From positions 4,030,001 to 4,094,000 of the forward strand of contig CP170457.1 in assembly GCA_047947135.1 (NCBI GenBank): a stretch of DNA of 64,000 bases, given 5' to 3'. The stretch comes from Planctobacterium sp047947135. Its GTDB lineage: Bacteria > Pseudomonadota > Gammaproteobacteria > Enterobacterales > Alteromonadaceae. Below are positions 27,301-33,672 of the stretch, piece by piece. A model generated the notes under the pieces. It saw only the letters and a program-made list of their open reading frames with translations. It was not told the origin of the DNA and did not search any database. The number at the start of each line of letters is the position of its first letter. The first letter of the stretch is position 1. Position numbers and translations under genes: made by a program.

Positions 27301-28853
27301 ATGGTGATGGCATTCCCGACTATCTCGACGCGATAGCGGATTGTAATGTGGTGCCGGAACAGGCGAGCACCCAGGACGGATTTTTGGTGGAGTCGGATCC
27401 CGGTGTCTGTTTACGACAGGGTACATCGTCAGCGCAAAACGAATCAGATGGTTTGCAAGTGCTGCTGGATTCAGAAGACCGCAGAGCCCGCAATGTGGAG
27501 GGTGACATGCTGATCGCCCAAAATGTACCGGAAGACAAATCTGCGGCGAATATCGGTGGCCTGTTTGATTTTGTGTTGTACGATTTACCTGAAGAAGGTC
27601 AGAGCGTCAGCATTGTGATCCCACAGGTTGAACCGGTTCCCTCGAATGCGGTTTACCGCAAATACAGGCAAAGCAGCAATGAGTGGGTTGACTTTGTAAC
27701 CAACGACAACAATGGGGTATTTTCTGCAACGGGTGAACAAGGGGTTTGTCCCCCACCGGGTGATGCCGCATGGCAACCAGGATTGAGTGAGGGAGACTGG
27801 TGCGTACAGTTGCTCATTCAGGATGGTGGGCCGAATGATGATGATGGTTTGGCCAACGGAGCGATTGTCGATCCGGGTGGTGTTGCTGTTGTCCTGGACA
27901 ATAATCAGTTGCCGGTCGCCGTCAATGACAGTGCTGTAATGCAGTGGAACACCAGTATCGAGATTTTAGTCCTGGAGAACGATTCCGATCCCGACGGTGA
28001 TGCGTTGAGTGTGGTCAATGCCAGTGCCGCATTTGGCACTGTGGTGATCAATGACGCTTTATCACTGACCTATACACCAAACGCTGGGTTTGTTGGCAAA
28101 GATAACATTGTCTATGCCGTATCAGATGGTAACAATGGTACCGATAGCGCATCAGTAACGGTGACAATTAATGGAAACCGGGCACCGGGTGCCGTGGATG
28201 ATGCTGCCAGTACCGATGATTTGACGGCAATTGAGATAGATGTTTTAACCAACGATATCGATGTAGATGGCGATACCATTACATTGCAATCGGCGGAGGC
28301 CGAGAATGGTTCGGCCGTGGTGACCGGGAATAATACGATTCTTTACACACCAACAGAAAACTTCGATGGCGTAGATATCATCACTTATGTGATTGCGGAT
28401 GCCTTTGGAGAGACTGATACCGGAACCGTTTCTGTCACTGTTGATGGTAATCAGGCGCCAGTTGCCGCTGATGATGTGGTCACTACAGGGTACAATTCAT
28501 CTGTCACCATCAATGTCCTGGCCAATGACAGTGATGTGGATGGTGATACCTTAACTGTGACAGATATCTTTGTGGACAAGGGTACAGCCGTGGTGAATGC
28601 TGATAATACTATCACCTATACACCACCCACAAACTTCAGCGGTACTGACGTGATTGTGTATACCATTTCGGATGGCATATTAACAAGTGAGGCAGCAGTG
28701 AATATAACGGTTCAGCCTGAACCTGTTGAAACCATCACCGTGACCAATAAGTCCTCTGGTGGCGGCAGTATGTTCTGGCTGATACTCGGCTCAATCTGGT
28801 TAGGCTTACAACGTCGAATCAGACAGGTAAGCAATAAAAAGGATGTAGAATAA
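15381..28853 (+). CDS. Giant DUF4347 / cadherin-like repeat surface protein with choice-of-anchor U and GlyGly-CTERM-like tail
   Basis: 4490 residues, start behind AGGGGAA. Residues 1-20 are signal-like. Residues 125-275 match DUF4347, with RIVSHAESG (His180) and LLLYGCDLAKG (Cys223). Then come three cadherin-like repeats opening with a TEDT-type motif, two Cys-paired Ig-like repeats, two SbsA-like Big_5 plus calx-beta modules, a jelly-roll-like insert near 21.8-22.2 kb and more cadherin-like units. Nine He_PIG/dystroglycan-type repeats (.PxISGTP..., .YSF.P.A.D.D) cover about 23.05-25.8 kb, followed by VLANDTDPD-type repeats and a third calx-beta. A TSP3-like Ca-binding DSDGDLIPD...DSDGDGIPDYLD lies at 27.24-27.34 kb, then choice-of-anchor U with CPPPGDAAW and IQDGGPNDDDG, more VLANDSD repeats and the tail SSGGGSMFWLILGSIWLGLQ-RR. 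A calcium-stiffened adhesin is likely. Confidence 0.85.
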   Translation: MNKSILATLVAAALPSWYGAASSYLTNYQHRKRHYSKVDLGSQELPSSVELSADTITPLNRNVPDNNHEKSSTASRFKISDLELTGGDHEHKILSTVVGQDDKSEYLPEGQLIELDLKQGKQFSELVVIDEAVPQQSLFLNSLSPKVAVHKISSHEDGLTALLEILSDYQDLETIRIVSHAESGALLLGKSRIDANQINQHLNDFAKVNGAIKAGGDLLLYGCDLAKGEKGEEFLTLLSNSTGWDIAASDDSTGAISQGGDWELEVVVGDIESHLPDEYIYLADFDHILGLSGGAGTIDMSGFATGYAATKSYATDGSTIQLSADAGTGNDVYCFGAGAGRRCYFDTPQSVNITKAYVDFTGGDTFDVTSLYIYNQDGAARTFTITSDQSDSHTTGSISSGAGTTVSLTGFTGITKLTIAYSDGSNMDAVGIDDIVLANVTSNTTPTVSGVPSTLTITEDTTSNIDLSSANFNEDDAENITVTLTAGSGTFSTPADGAGVGSGVTENLASSTVITLVGTDDDIDTYLDTASNIQYTPASNVNGSAAATITISGQDTDGPASFTTQTVTIDITAQNDAPTVSSLPSTLTFTEDTQGNVALGAGVFADVDGDNITATITASAGTFATPADGAGIGGGVTETLASSTVITLVGAPADINSYLDTASNIQYTPAFNVNGAAAATLVITGQDTSAASLSPASNTVTVDVTADNDVPTAASVPSSATVVEDQASDIDLSAVDFADVESDDITYSIVAASGTLAASDGNGTTDSVTISGSGTATLTLVGSEANLESFLNTTSRINFTTASNATSAVNLVLTPNDAGAGTASTLTLSVTAVNDEPTLSIDGGNQSVGGDGVGGVQQTVSSFASMSDDGDAESTQAILDFTVSEDSDANNVVSGVDIDNNGTLVFTPSDGVAGSAVINVQVQDDGGTANSGDDTSQTGQFTITVDTQDPTISEATAVDSITSDTTPNIVINSNETGDITLTGSCGVHTSNASLSVGNNTFAIQASDNTSVLNEGTYSDCGAYLVDDAGNTGNTITLTSFEVDTTSPTIIEVTPVSSPTSDSTPDVVISLSEGGTLAVGGSCGSASEGAVSSGTITIALTDTDNSSALASGAYNDCELSMTDAAGNVSSAITLNAFSIDTSAPTLASSAPFDNATSVVIGNNIVLTFSEDVSFSSGTIAIIDVDASTVVESFSSGDVTVSGANVTINPTSNLGAGSNYAVQIGSDALTDTAGNAYAGISNNTTLNFTTRPNVVLSVDSSTIAEDGGTATITAALQNEGGSAFTTADEVVLNLNLTGTATRNTDYSLAGTGFDPNDGSLTFLTIGISASSNTIVVTATDDVTSDTGETLAFDLDSATNATEASAQSVTITINENALPTLTSLDGASTFTEDGSSVVIDSNVTISDAELDALNSGSGNYTGATLTIARSGGANSEDTLSVQSGSQMAVSGTDITNTVGDKFAGFTSGSGSLTVSFSGDVTIPTTALVNEVLQNITFSNGSDNPDASVSLVWTFNDTVTDTSETATVYISPINDAPTVASVPATLGVTEDVQGILSLSNVVMNDPEDDAVTLSLSVSEGTFGNPIDGSGVGAGVVETFNGGGLITLVGSATDINTYLDNASAISYTTASNSNTTATLTLTPRDAGDTGTAATTTLAVTAVNDVPSDISLSGTTVSDADSSGTTVGTLTSVDVDSSSFTYSLVSTGTSTAGACGVDTDNGNFSISGDTLQTANSFTAGNSQTICIQTSDGALTYQEAFVITVSDGTAPSLSSSSPSDNSVSVAVGSNVVLVFDDDIAFGSGTISLINTSDSNSTVETYVSGGGSNSGSASISGTTLTLNPGSDLLAGNSYAVQIDANAITDDSSNGFAGITNNTTLNFTTQPQVVISVDESEISEPATESAVVTVALQDDSGSAFTAVDDVEVEFTLSGTATNSSDYSVTGLSGPNDNTLTISTGNNSSSFTVTAIDDGAGDDGETVIVDVVSVNNGTESATQTETITIGENSAPTISSLPSIATITEDTESTLDLSATEFADGEGDSLEVILRVSSGKITSPLGNSGSVNVNSPVSTQLTLIGTPTNLNSYLDNANAVAVTSDENATDNITLTAMPNDGSVDGNTATMILAVDPVNDHPTSNYVSNGTFEFDGGTISGAIYSEEVDGTTLTVQGSTADWSLTTLTSGNFDGSNISSVTSVTSSIIFTISDPVDIDSFVFENDDSNAASSGTFTFAVLGTENNEPIPTDTTSSTLGLIDVNDWNSVTGYLITHSNGTMGPLLDDISFSKAASLADITFTEDTAGNLDLSLLEVSDVDSSTITLLLSVDDGTFSPPVSPMTGNLAANLDGNVISLVGTPSEINSYLDTPTFISYTPSTDTNGDNAATLTTSANDGDGSGDVALTTISIDISAVNDAPEISNFNSDSLSYTEDDTAMAIDQNGDATVTDVDNTDFNGGTLTATISNNQVSTEDILTFTDTDVTLSGTTSGSDITIDGVVIGTLGSAITEGNTLTAVLNEEATVARVQTLVRSIAYQNSNTSTPAESTRSVSVTLNDGADTSTGVTASVVVGAENDAPTIGGTPPTNALEDVAYSFTPTASDPENDTLTFSITNQPSWANFNSSSGALSGTPANNDVGNYNGIVISVSDGTTSASLPSFNIEVINVNDAPTIGGTPPTTIAEDSQYSFTPSAEDVDGDQLNFSATGLPDWASFNQNTGRISGTPRNDDVGTHSNIVISVSDGEATASLPAFSITVTNTNDAPSITGVPSGSATQDELYSFIPNASDQDGDALTFSVSNLPSWASFDQATGEISGTPTNDDVGNYTGIVISVSDGTASSSLPSFDITVSNVNDAPEIAGNPGTSVDGGSNYSFTPTASDPDNDELTFSVENLPDWAEFDSATGTLSGSPGNSDAGVYSNIVITVSDGELNASLAPFSIEVISVNNAPAISDVTLVTPEDTELTATLEGQDEDNNDLTFTLVSEPEQGNAVINGSELSYIPAENDVGTYSFTYKANDGIDDSNIATITVEVTAVNDAPVIEGDALTSVKVGTGYSFTPAASDIENDELTFTISNLPRWATFDSATGTISGEPTNSDVGTYGDITIVVSDGDKEATLTPFNIEVIANEAPVISGAPLTLAPVGEAYSFVPTATDVDDETLSFSIENQPGWATFDSETGALSGTPADTDVGATTGIVISVTDGFSSVSLPAFSIEVCETCEDVPPVISGTPDTTVVEGSSYSFTPEAADANDDELTFSISNQPSWAQFDSATGTLSGTPTDTDVGTTTGIVISVSDGNTTVSLPAFAIEVLELNEAPTISGTPNTSVFQNEEYRFSPTASDPDEDGLVFSIENQPAWASFNPTTGTLRGRPNGDNVGTTSNIVISVTDNINAPVSLPAFNLEVLARNTAPEISGNPRTAITQGKEYRFTPTASDTDGDDLTFSIENMPDWGSFTATTGALTGIPTADDVGTFDGIVISVSDGQDTASLAPFSINVTAANNAPSASDSTVTVAEDSDVDIIAEVSDPDGDELEFTVISGPANGALLSIPNGWRYEPNPDFTGTDSFVFTASDGEFESDSATVNVTVTSVNDVPEAVDDSFTVDQLPSAIYTLDVLANDTDPDIATAGDSLTLQGASANLGSVSIVDNQLQYTPGNSFLGRVRLSYSVRDNARAQDRANVSLTINGVSGVNAPSIVVPDDVTVDATGLFTKVDLGVATATDADGNPLPVSLVDGDTTFPPGSHTVFWQTEDRFGTTSTESQEVNVNPRISLSKDKKVSEGSRSRVRVILNGDAPSYPITVPYTVTGTAQGDSIDHNAESGAVTFEQGREQVIHFDIFNDSEIEVEESIIFTLDEGQNRGANRRSVITISEQNIAPEIALRVFQNGNRRRTVAQDEGQVTIQATVTDANPQDSLNTEWTASGISNVSDEELTFAFDPSTVAVGVYEFTLFASDDGDPILSSTNTAVIDVVDSLTVLSDDTDSDGDLIPDSQEGFADSDGDGIPDYLDAIADCNVVPEQASTQDGFLVESDPGVCLRQGTSSAQNESDGLQVLLDSEDRRARNVEGDMLIAQNVPEDKSAANIGGLFDFVLYDLPEEGQSVSIVIPQVEPVPSNAVYRKYRQSSNEWVDFVTNDNNGVFSATGEQGVCPPPGDAAWQPGLSEGDWCVQLLIQDGGPNDDDGLANGAIVDPGGVAVVLDNNQLPVAVNDSAVMQWNTSIEILVLENDSDPDGDALSVVNASAAFGTVVINDALSLTYTPNAGFVGKDNIVYAVSDGNNGTDSASVTVTINGNRAPGAVDDAASTDDLTAIEIDVLTNDIDVDGDTITLQSAEAENGSAVVTGNNTILYTPTENFDGVDIITYVIADAFGETDTGTVSVTVDGNQAPVAADDVVTTGYNSSVTINVLANDSDVDGDTLTVTDIFVDKGTAVVNADNTITYTPPTNFSGTDVIVYTISDGILTSEAAVNITVQPEPVETITVTNKSSGGGSMFWLILGSIWLGLQRRIRQVSNKKDVE

Positions 28854-29458
28854 TGACGACAAAAAATAAAGTGCTTCAAGCTGTCTGGTTGTTAATTGCT
28901 TCATCTGCCGCTGAGGCGGCTCCAGTGTGGGAAGCGTCATTATCCTTAGGGAGAGCCAGTGTTGATGAGTCATTCTCAATCAGCAATCAAACGGCGAGCA
29001 GTGTAGATGATTCAGGTTCCGGTTTTGCTATGGAGCTGGGTTATCGCCTGGACGCAGGGGTCCTGCTATACATGGGCTATGTGGATATGGGCGATGGCTC
29101 GGCCAGCTTTACTACACAGTCGACTGCTTCCGGTATTCCGGATGTGCTCAATCAAAGCCTGGGGGAAGTACCGGTGCTCGCCAGTGGTATCACAGCGGGT
29201 GTGAGCTACACCTTTTTCAATCATGAAGCATTCTTTTTTAATGCCAACTTAGGTCTGATTGACTGGGAAGCTGATATCTCTTCGACGGTGAACAACAATA
29301 GTGCCACTACAGAGCTTGATGGCACTGATTTGTTACTGGGGGCTTCTGTGGGATACACCCTGACTGAGCAATGGAATGGCTTTCTCAAGCTGCAGCGCTA
29401 CCAGCTTAACCCAAATAATGTGACAGAGTTTCAAGTGGGTCTAACCTATCGTTTTTAG
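28853..29458 (+). CDS. Small outer-membrane beta-barrel protein (OmpW/opacity-like)
   Basis: A 201-residue protein with signal peptide (MTTKNKVLQAVWLLIASSAAEA, cleavage near AEA-APVW). Alternating strands follow (WEASLSLGRASV, GFAMELGYRLDAGVLLYMGYVDMG, GITAGVSYTFF, FFFNANLGLIDWE, LLLGASVGYTL, WNGFLKLQRYQL) and the C-terminus is FQVGLTYRF, the terminal aromatic signature for BAM insertion. This fits an eight-stranded barrel. Its ATG shares the A of the giant gene's TAA stop, so translation is coupled. A role with the giant protein in anchoring or export is likely but not shown. Confidence 0.85.
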   Translation: MTTKNKVLQAVWLLIASSAAEAAPVWEASLSLGRASVDESFSISNQTASSVDDSGSGFAMELGYRLDAGVLLYMGYVDMGDGSASFTTQSTASGIPDVLNQSLGEVPVLASGITAGVSYTFFNHEAFFFNANLGLIDWEADISSTVNNNSATTELDGTDLLLGASVGYTLTEQWNGFLKLQRYQLNPNNVTEFQVGLTYRF

Positions 29459-29471
29459 GCTTTTTACTCCA

Positions 29472-30281
29472 TTGAACCATACAACAAACTCATTGGCTCC
29501 TGTAATTGAGCCATTGCTTCAGGAATTATTGGTTTTACGCGAAAGCGTGGATGCCAACCTCTCTGGCGCGTTACCTGAATTGCGCGGCAAATCCTATCCA
29601 CTGGGCCGTTGCAGAGAAATCAGGGATGCCGTCTATGATGCGCTCCAGTCTTCTTTGGAAAAGCCGGTTACACCGGGCCTTCAGGCGTTAAGAAATTATG
29701 CTGGTCAAACCGGTGGCATCCAAAAAGTATGGGGTGATTTGCGCAGTCAGTACTTTCAAAACGCCATGTATGTGGGTGACTATTACATCGACGTAGCCAA
29801 TGACACCGTCGATATCAATAAACCCAAAATTGAAATTTTACCTAAGGAAACCAGTGGTCTTCGGACGATAACGGATTATCAGCACTTTGCAGAGGTGGCG
29901 AGAAACTATTGGAAAACAGACATCTATTCCAATCATGTGTTTGGCTTTATTGCCCCTGTTTTGCCACTCATACTAGTGTACCCCGAAGGTGATGTGCAAC
30001 TCGCCGTTGCCAATGATCACATGATTCAGTTAACGCGGGAATCTGCATTTCAGCATAGTATCGATGCATTATTACATTTTCCACCTGCACCTGATGAGGT
30101 GGCTGCAGAATTACTGCAGGCTTCCCGTGCTCTGACCAGCGATTTATTACTTCCGGGTATCAATGCGTTGGCAACGACAACGATGTACCAACAAAGTCAA
30201 CGGCACCTGGATGATCACTATCGTGATAAGTGTGTCGTCACATTTTTGCAGCTAAAACAGGCAGGTACTGTTAATCTTTGA
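29472..30281 (+). CDS. Uncharacterised protein in the giant-adhesin operon
   Basis: A 269-residue soluble protein starting at TTG 29472, 13 bases past the beta-barrel stop; the ribosome site is weak. I do not recognise the family. It is mostly helical by composition, rich in Leu and Gln, with features such as LPELRGKSYPLGRCREIRD, a conserved-looking MYVGDYYIDVAND, a hydrophobic FGFIAPVLPLILVYPEGDV and a C-terminal LDDHYRDKCVVTF. There is no signal peptide, so it is cytoplasmic. The tight spacing suggests it serves the giant protein or its barrel partner, for example as an export or modification accessory. That role is inference only. Confidence 0.6.
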   Translation: MNHTTNSLAPVIEPLLQELLVLRESVDANLSGALPELRGKSYPLGRCREIRDAVYDALQSSLEKPVTPGLQALRNYAGQTGGIQKVWGDLRSQYFQNAMYVGDYYIDVANDTVDINKPKIEILPKETSGLRTITDYQHFAEVARNYWKTDIYSNHVFGFIAPVLPLILVYPEGDVQLAVANDHMIQLTRESAFQHSIDALLHFPPAPDEVAAELLQASRALTSDLLLPGINALATTTMYQQSQRHLDDHYRDKCVVTFLQLKQAGTVNL

Positions 30282-30411
30282 TAAAAACGCACTAAAAATC
30301 TAAGCCAACCTATAAAAAAGCCCACCCTGCTGTTCTGCAAAACAATATTCTCAAACACCTCAAACTACATTATGCTGTTCCTGCGATTCTAATAAGGACG
30401 AGAATTAGTTG

Positions 30412-32331
30412 ATGAGTTTACCCAAAGAACTTCAAGCCTTATCCGAAAAGGCAGAGCAACAACTCATATCAAAACAGTTTGATTTAGCAGAACAGGATTA
30501 TTTAACACTCTGTCAGAAATATCATGAACCTCGCGTTTTTTATAAGGGTCTGGCCTTTGTAAAGGCGGCAAAAGGAAACGTAGTTGATGCTATCCCGCTA
30601 TTGCAAAGTTACTTAGAGTTAAACGAAAAAGACGCAGAGGCCTGGCACAATCTGGCGGTATTAAACGAAAAAAACCAGCACTTGCCGCAAGCTGAAAACT
30701 GCTTCCAAAAAGCCATTAGCCTGGGTCATGACAGTGCCCAGGACTATCTGGAATTACTTAACTCACAACATCAGCAGCATAAATACCTTGAACAGTTGCC
30801 CATCATTATTGATGCAAGGCAAAAACACCCTGACAACACCCGGCTAAAGAAAATAGAAAATGTACTTAGAGTCCGATTGCATGAGCAAGACTTCGAATCT
30901 GCTTCATCAAGTGATGTCATCAATACGTTTACGTTCATTGACGCATGGTTCAAAGACGATGAGATAAATGCCGTCAGCGCCCTGATCAGGACGACGGAAA
31001 AGTTATTTAAAAAACTGGATTCTATTGATTGGCTGATAAAACATTTTAAAGACATCATTAAAATAGAAGGGGCGTCTTTTTCCCGCTTTTTGTTATTGGG
31101 GGTCTGTTATCACCATCAGCAAAACAATGAATTAGCCATAAATTATTATGCAGCAGCAAAAAGAATGAATCCCAACAGTGTTGTGACCATTGCCAATCTG
31201 GGCATAGTGTTGCGACGCAACATGCGCTATGAAGAAGCTGAAAAAGAATTGCTGCTGGCACAGAGCCTTTCACAAAATATTTCCAGTGTTGTTGAGAATC
31301 TTGCGATCACCTCCAGTCAATTGGGAAAGATGGACAGGGCGATCGAACTGTATCTCAAAACGATTGAATTAATGCCCGATTCACACAAAGCAAAGTTTTC
31401 GTTAGGCATAGTATATCTGTTGAATGGACAATTTAAGGCCGGCTGGGAGTATTATTTTCATCGCTCACGGGAACTGAAATATTATAAAATGGAAGAAAAG
31501 GTTCCTCGTTGGCAAGGCCAGGACTTATCTGACAAACACATACTGATCATGAACGAGCAAGGCTATGGCGATACGATAAACTTTATTCGCTATATACCCT
31601 TGCTGGCAACCCGCTGCAAAAAAGTATCGGTTTATGTGCAAAAACTGCTGTTGCCGCTGTCCCGTCATTTAATTGTTTTTCCGGAAAATTGCAAATTGGT
31701 GGAAATGAATGCAAAGATCAAAGATGTGGATTACTTTGCGCCCTTGCTGGATCTTGCCTCGCAGCTGGATAGCAATCTGGCCAACATCCCTTATCCAGAT
31801 GGTTATTTTTCGATCCCTCCTGAAAAGCAACAGTTTTGGCAGAAACAACTCAAAGCGTTGACTGGTCCGAAAGTGGGCTTAGTCTGGCGTGGCTCAAAAG
31901 CGCACAATAGAGACAAAGAACGCAGTCTTGATTTAGAAAAACTGGCACCAATATTTTTGTCAGCTAATTGTCATTTTATAAGTTTACAAGTAGGCAATGG
32001 AGAGGAAGAGTTGCTCTGTTACCGTGATGTAATTCAGGACTACTCCAGTCATATTCGCGACTTTTCAGATACTGCAGCCCTGGTACAACAACTTGATCTA
32101 CTTATAACCGTTGATACGTCCACTGCGCACTTAGGTGGCGCCTTAGGCATTCCCACATGGACGCTAGTTAACTTTATCCCGGATTGGCGCTGGCTGATGC
32201 AGGGCACTGACACCCATTGGTACAATAGTATGACCTTGTATCGCGAAAAAGAGCGCTTTAACTGGGATTCGGTATTACCCGATCTCTTCGCCAACTTTAA
32301 ACAGTGGTTAGCAACTATGGCAACAAAGTGA
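30412..32331 (+). CDS. TPR protein with glycosyltransferase-like C-terminal domain
   Basis: About 639 residues. The first 340 or so are tetratricopeptide repeats (for example AEAWHNLAVLNEKNQHLPQA, VTIANLGIVLRRNMRYEEA, HKAKFSLGIVYLLNGQFKA). The C-terminal 290 resemble the glycosyltransferase-family-9/GT-B-like domain found on TPR proteins: ILIMNEQGYGDTINFIRYIP, GPKVGLVWRGSKAHNRDKERS, LDLLITVDTSTAHLGGALG and PDWRWLMQGTDTHWYNS. ATG 30412 has AAGGACG 11 bases upstream; a TTG one codon earlier is possible. Such enzymes may glycosylate proteins using the TPR part to hold the target. The adhesin upstream is the natural candidate, by inference. Confidence 0.8.
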   Translation: MSLPKELQALSEKAEQQLISKQFDLAEQDYLTLCQKYHEPRVFYKGLAFVKAAKGNVVDAIPLLQSYLELNEKDAEAWHNLAVLNEKNQHLPQAENCFQKAISLGHDSAQDYLELLNSQHQQHKYLEQLPIIIDARQKHPDNTRLKKIENVLRVRLHEQDFESASSSDVINTFTFIDAWFKDDEINAVSALIRTTEKLFKKLDSIDWLIKHFKDIIKIEGASFSRFLLLGVCYHHQQNNELAINYYAAAKRMNPNSVVTIANLGIVLRRNMRYEEAEKELLLAQSLSQNISSVVENLAITSSQLGKMDRAIELYLKTIELMPDSHKAKFSLGIVYLLNGQFKAGWEYYFHRSRELKYYKMEEKVPRWQGQDLSDKHILIMNEQGYGDTINFIRYIPLLATRCKKVSVYVQKLLLPLSRHLIVFPENCKLVEMNAKIKDVDYFAPLLDLASQLDSNLANIPYPDGYFSIPPEKQQFWQKQLKALTGPKVGLVWRGSKAHNRDKERSLDLEKLAPIFLSANCHFISLQVGNGEEELLCYRDVIQDYSSHIRDFSDTAALVQQLDLLITVDTSTAHLGGALGIPTWTLVNFIPDWRWLMQGTDTHWYNSMTLYREKERFNWDSVLPDLFANFKQWLATMATK

Positions 32332-32342
32332 TTATAAACCCG

Positions 32343-32459
32343 ATGCTAGGTCATTTTTCACGATTAGCAGATTATGGTGTCATTGAAAACAGCTTCCAAG
32401 TAAGCTTCTCAGAGGAATCAGTATACGAAGAAGGCGATAGGAAAATTCCCGTAGAGTAA
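32343..32459 (+). CDS. Possible 38-codon small ORF
   Basis: ATG 32343 begins an open frame of 38 codons (MLGHFSRLADYGVIENSFQV...) ending at TAA 32459, just after the TPR-glycosyltransferase gene. No ribosome site is visible and I recognise no relative. It may be a remnant or non-coding; kept at low confidence because it fills an otherwise empty gap. Confidence 0.2.
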   Translation: MLGHFSRLADYGVIENSFQVSFSEESVYEEGDRKIPVE

Positions 32460-32553
32460 ATTGGCAATAGAAACGCAAAATTTGACAACACAGACTATCT
32501 AAAGTTGGAAGAGCAACCCGCTGCATTTAGTTGTAGTCCCAATTAATTGCTTA

Positions 32554-33015
32554 TTATGTGTTTTTGAACACGACTTTAAAGATCTCGCAAACAACAGGCA
32601 TATCGTCACTGGGCGTATATGAAGTACCTGCAAGCTCTCGATGATAATACTCCCAATGAACGCGTTTCCAGTGCGCCAAACTCTTGTCACCTTCCCCTTC
32701 AAGCTGTGCGTATTCTTCTGTGATTTCGTTAAAAGGAATTATTGAAACTTTTGTCGTTTCTATGATGCATAGTGCTTCGCCATCCCAATTGGTAACGATA
32801 TTGAGGTCACCCACTTTAGGTAAAGGCTCATCATTCGATTGATACCACCAGAGTGAAGGTGAGGTTGCCATTTTACTGTTATTCAAAACCAGTGTTGCAC
32901 ATTCATTTGCATCGATTTCATTATCACAAAAGTGCCAGCTATTTAGCTCTCTGGGAGGCAATCTAATGTGATTAAAATAATTTTTGCTCATTACTTTGAC
33001 TGACGAATGCATCAT
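32554..33015 (-). CDS. ASCH-domain protein
   Basis: A roughly 153-residue ASCH-domain protein. Typical elements are SWHFCDNEIDANECATLVLNNSKMAT, then LPKVGDLNIVTNWDGEALCIIETTKVSIIPF and EYAQLEGEGDKSLAHWKRVHWEYY, the EGEGD..L..W...H signature. ASCH is a PUA-like fold that binds RNA or modified nucleosides; E. coli YqfB of this superfamily is an amidohydrolase. The start is uncertain: ATG pairs at 33015/33012 lie right behind GGGAG, and the frame runs back to 33039; an internal ATG at 32991 is also possible. The lone gene gives no clue to its substrate. Confidence 0.8.
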   Translation of the reverse strand: MMHSSVKVMSKNYFNHIRLPPRELNSWHFCDNEIDANECATLVLNNSKMATSPSLWWYQSNDEPLPKVGDLNIVTNWDGEALCIIETTKVSIIPFNEITEEYAQLEGEGDKSLAHWKRVHWEYYHRELAGTSYTPSDDMPVVCEIFKVVFKNT

Positions 33016-33093
33016 TCTCCCTACCCCATAAACAACCATTGACTTGGGATAAATTCTCCACTGAGTAAAAGTTTCTTTTCTTATTGTTGCTCA

Positions 33094-33669
33094 TTACTTT
33101 TGTTTCTTAACGTAGTCACTGACATAACCGTCAGAAACTTCAATCTCGCAGCAATCGAGTAACTTCTGTTTTAGCATGGCGCGGCCTCTTGAGGCTCGAC
33201 TCTTGATCGCGGATAACGACACATTGTGAGATCTGGAGACCTCAACCTGAGTTTTACGTTCAATTTCTGTTGCTCTCAATGTCTCTCGATAAATAGCAGG
33301 TAAAGTATCGATAAACTTTTCAATACAGGTGGCGAATTCTGTATGCAAAGCTAATTGCTCAGACTCTGTAATTGCAGGTATATCCTCATCCACTTCTTCG
33401 GGATGTGCGCGCTTGGAGCGGTAAAAATCAACTATTGTGTTTCTGGCTGTAGTAAACAGCCAGCCAGACAAATTATCTATTCCTCTCCCAGATTGCTGTG
33501 CTGATAGTGCTTTTACAAATATGTCCTGCAGTATGTCCTCAGCCACCACCTCATCCGAAACGCGCCGTTTGATAAAAGCTCGAAGACTGCTTTGCAATCC
33601 AGAAAAAGCCAGAGCGATATCTTCTGACTTTTGGGGTTTATTCTTCAATGATGCGGCTTTTTCGCTCAT
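33094..33669 (-). CDS. ECF-type RNA polymerase sigma factor (SigZ-like)
   Basis: A 191-residue sigma-70-family ECF protein. Region 2 is LRAFIKRRVSDEVVAEDILQDIFVKAL...NLSGWLFTTARNTIVDFYRSKR. Region 4 is FIDTLPAIYRETLRATEIERKTQVEVSRSHNVSLSAIKSRASRGRAMLKQKL, a helix-turn-helix that would read the -35 element. The tail contains CCEIEVSDG, with Cys-Cys that might sense metals or thiols, as seen in some SigZ-like proteins. It starts four bases downstream of the ArsI/CadI-like gene stop, so the two are an operon. No anti-sigma factor is adjacent. Role in metal or arsenic response is inferred from the neighbour. Confidence 0.85.
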   Translation of the reverse strand: MSEKAASLKNKPQKSEDIALAFSGLQSSLRAFIKRRVSDEVVAEDILQDIFVKALSAQQSGRGIDNLSGWLFTTARNTIVDFYRSKRAHPEEVDEDIPAITESEQLALHTEFATCIEKFIDTLPAIYRETLRATEIERKTQVEVSRSHNVSLSAIKSRASRGRAMLKQKLLDCCEIEVSDGYVSDYVKKQK

Positions 33670-33672
33670 AAG

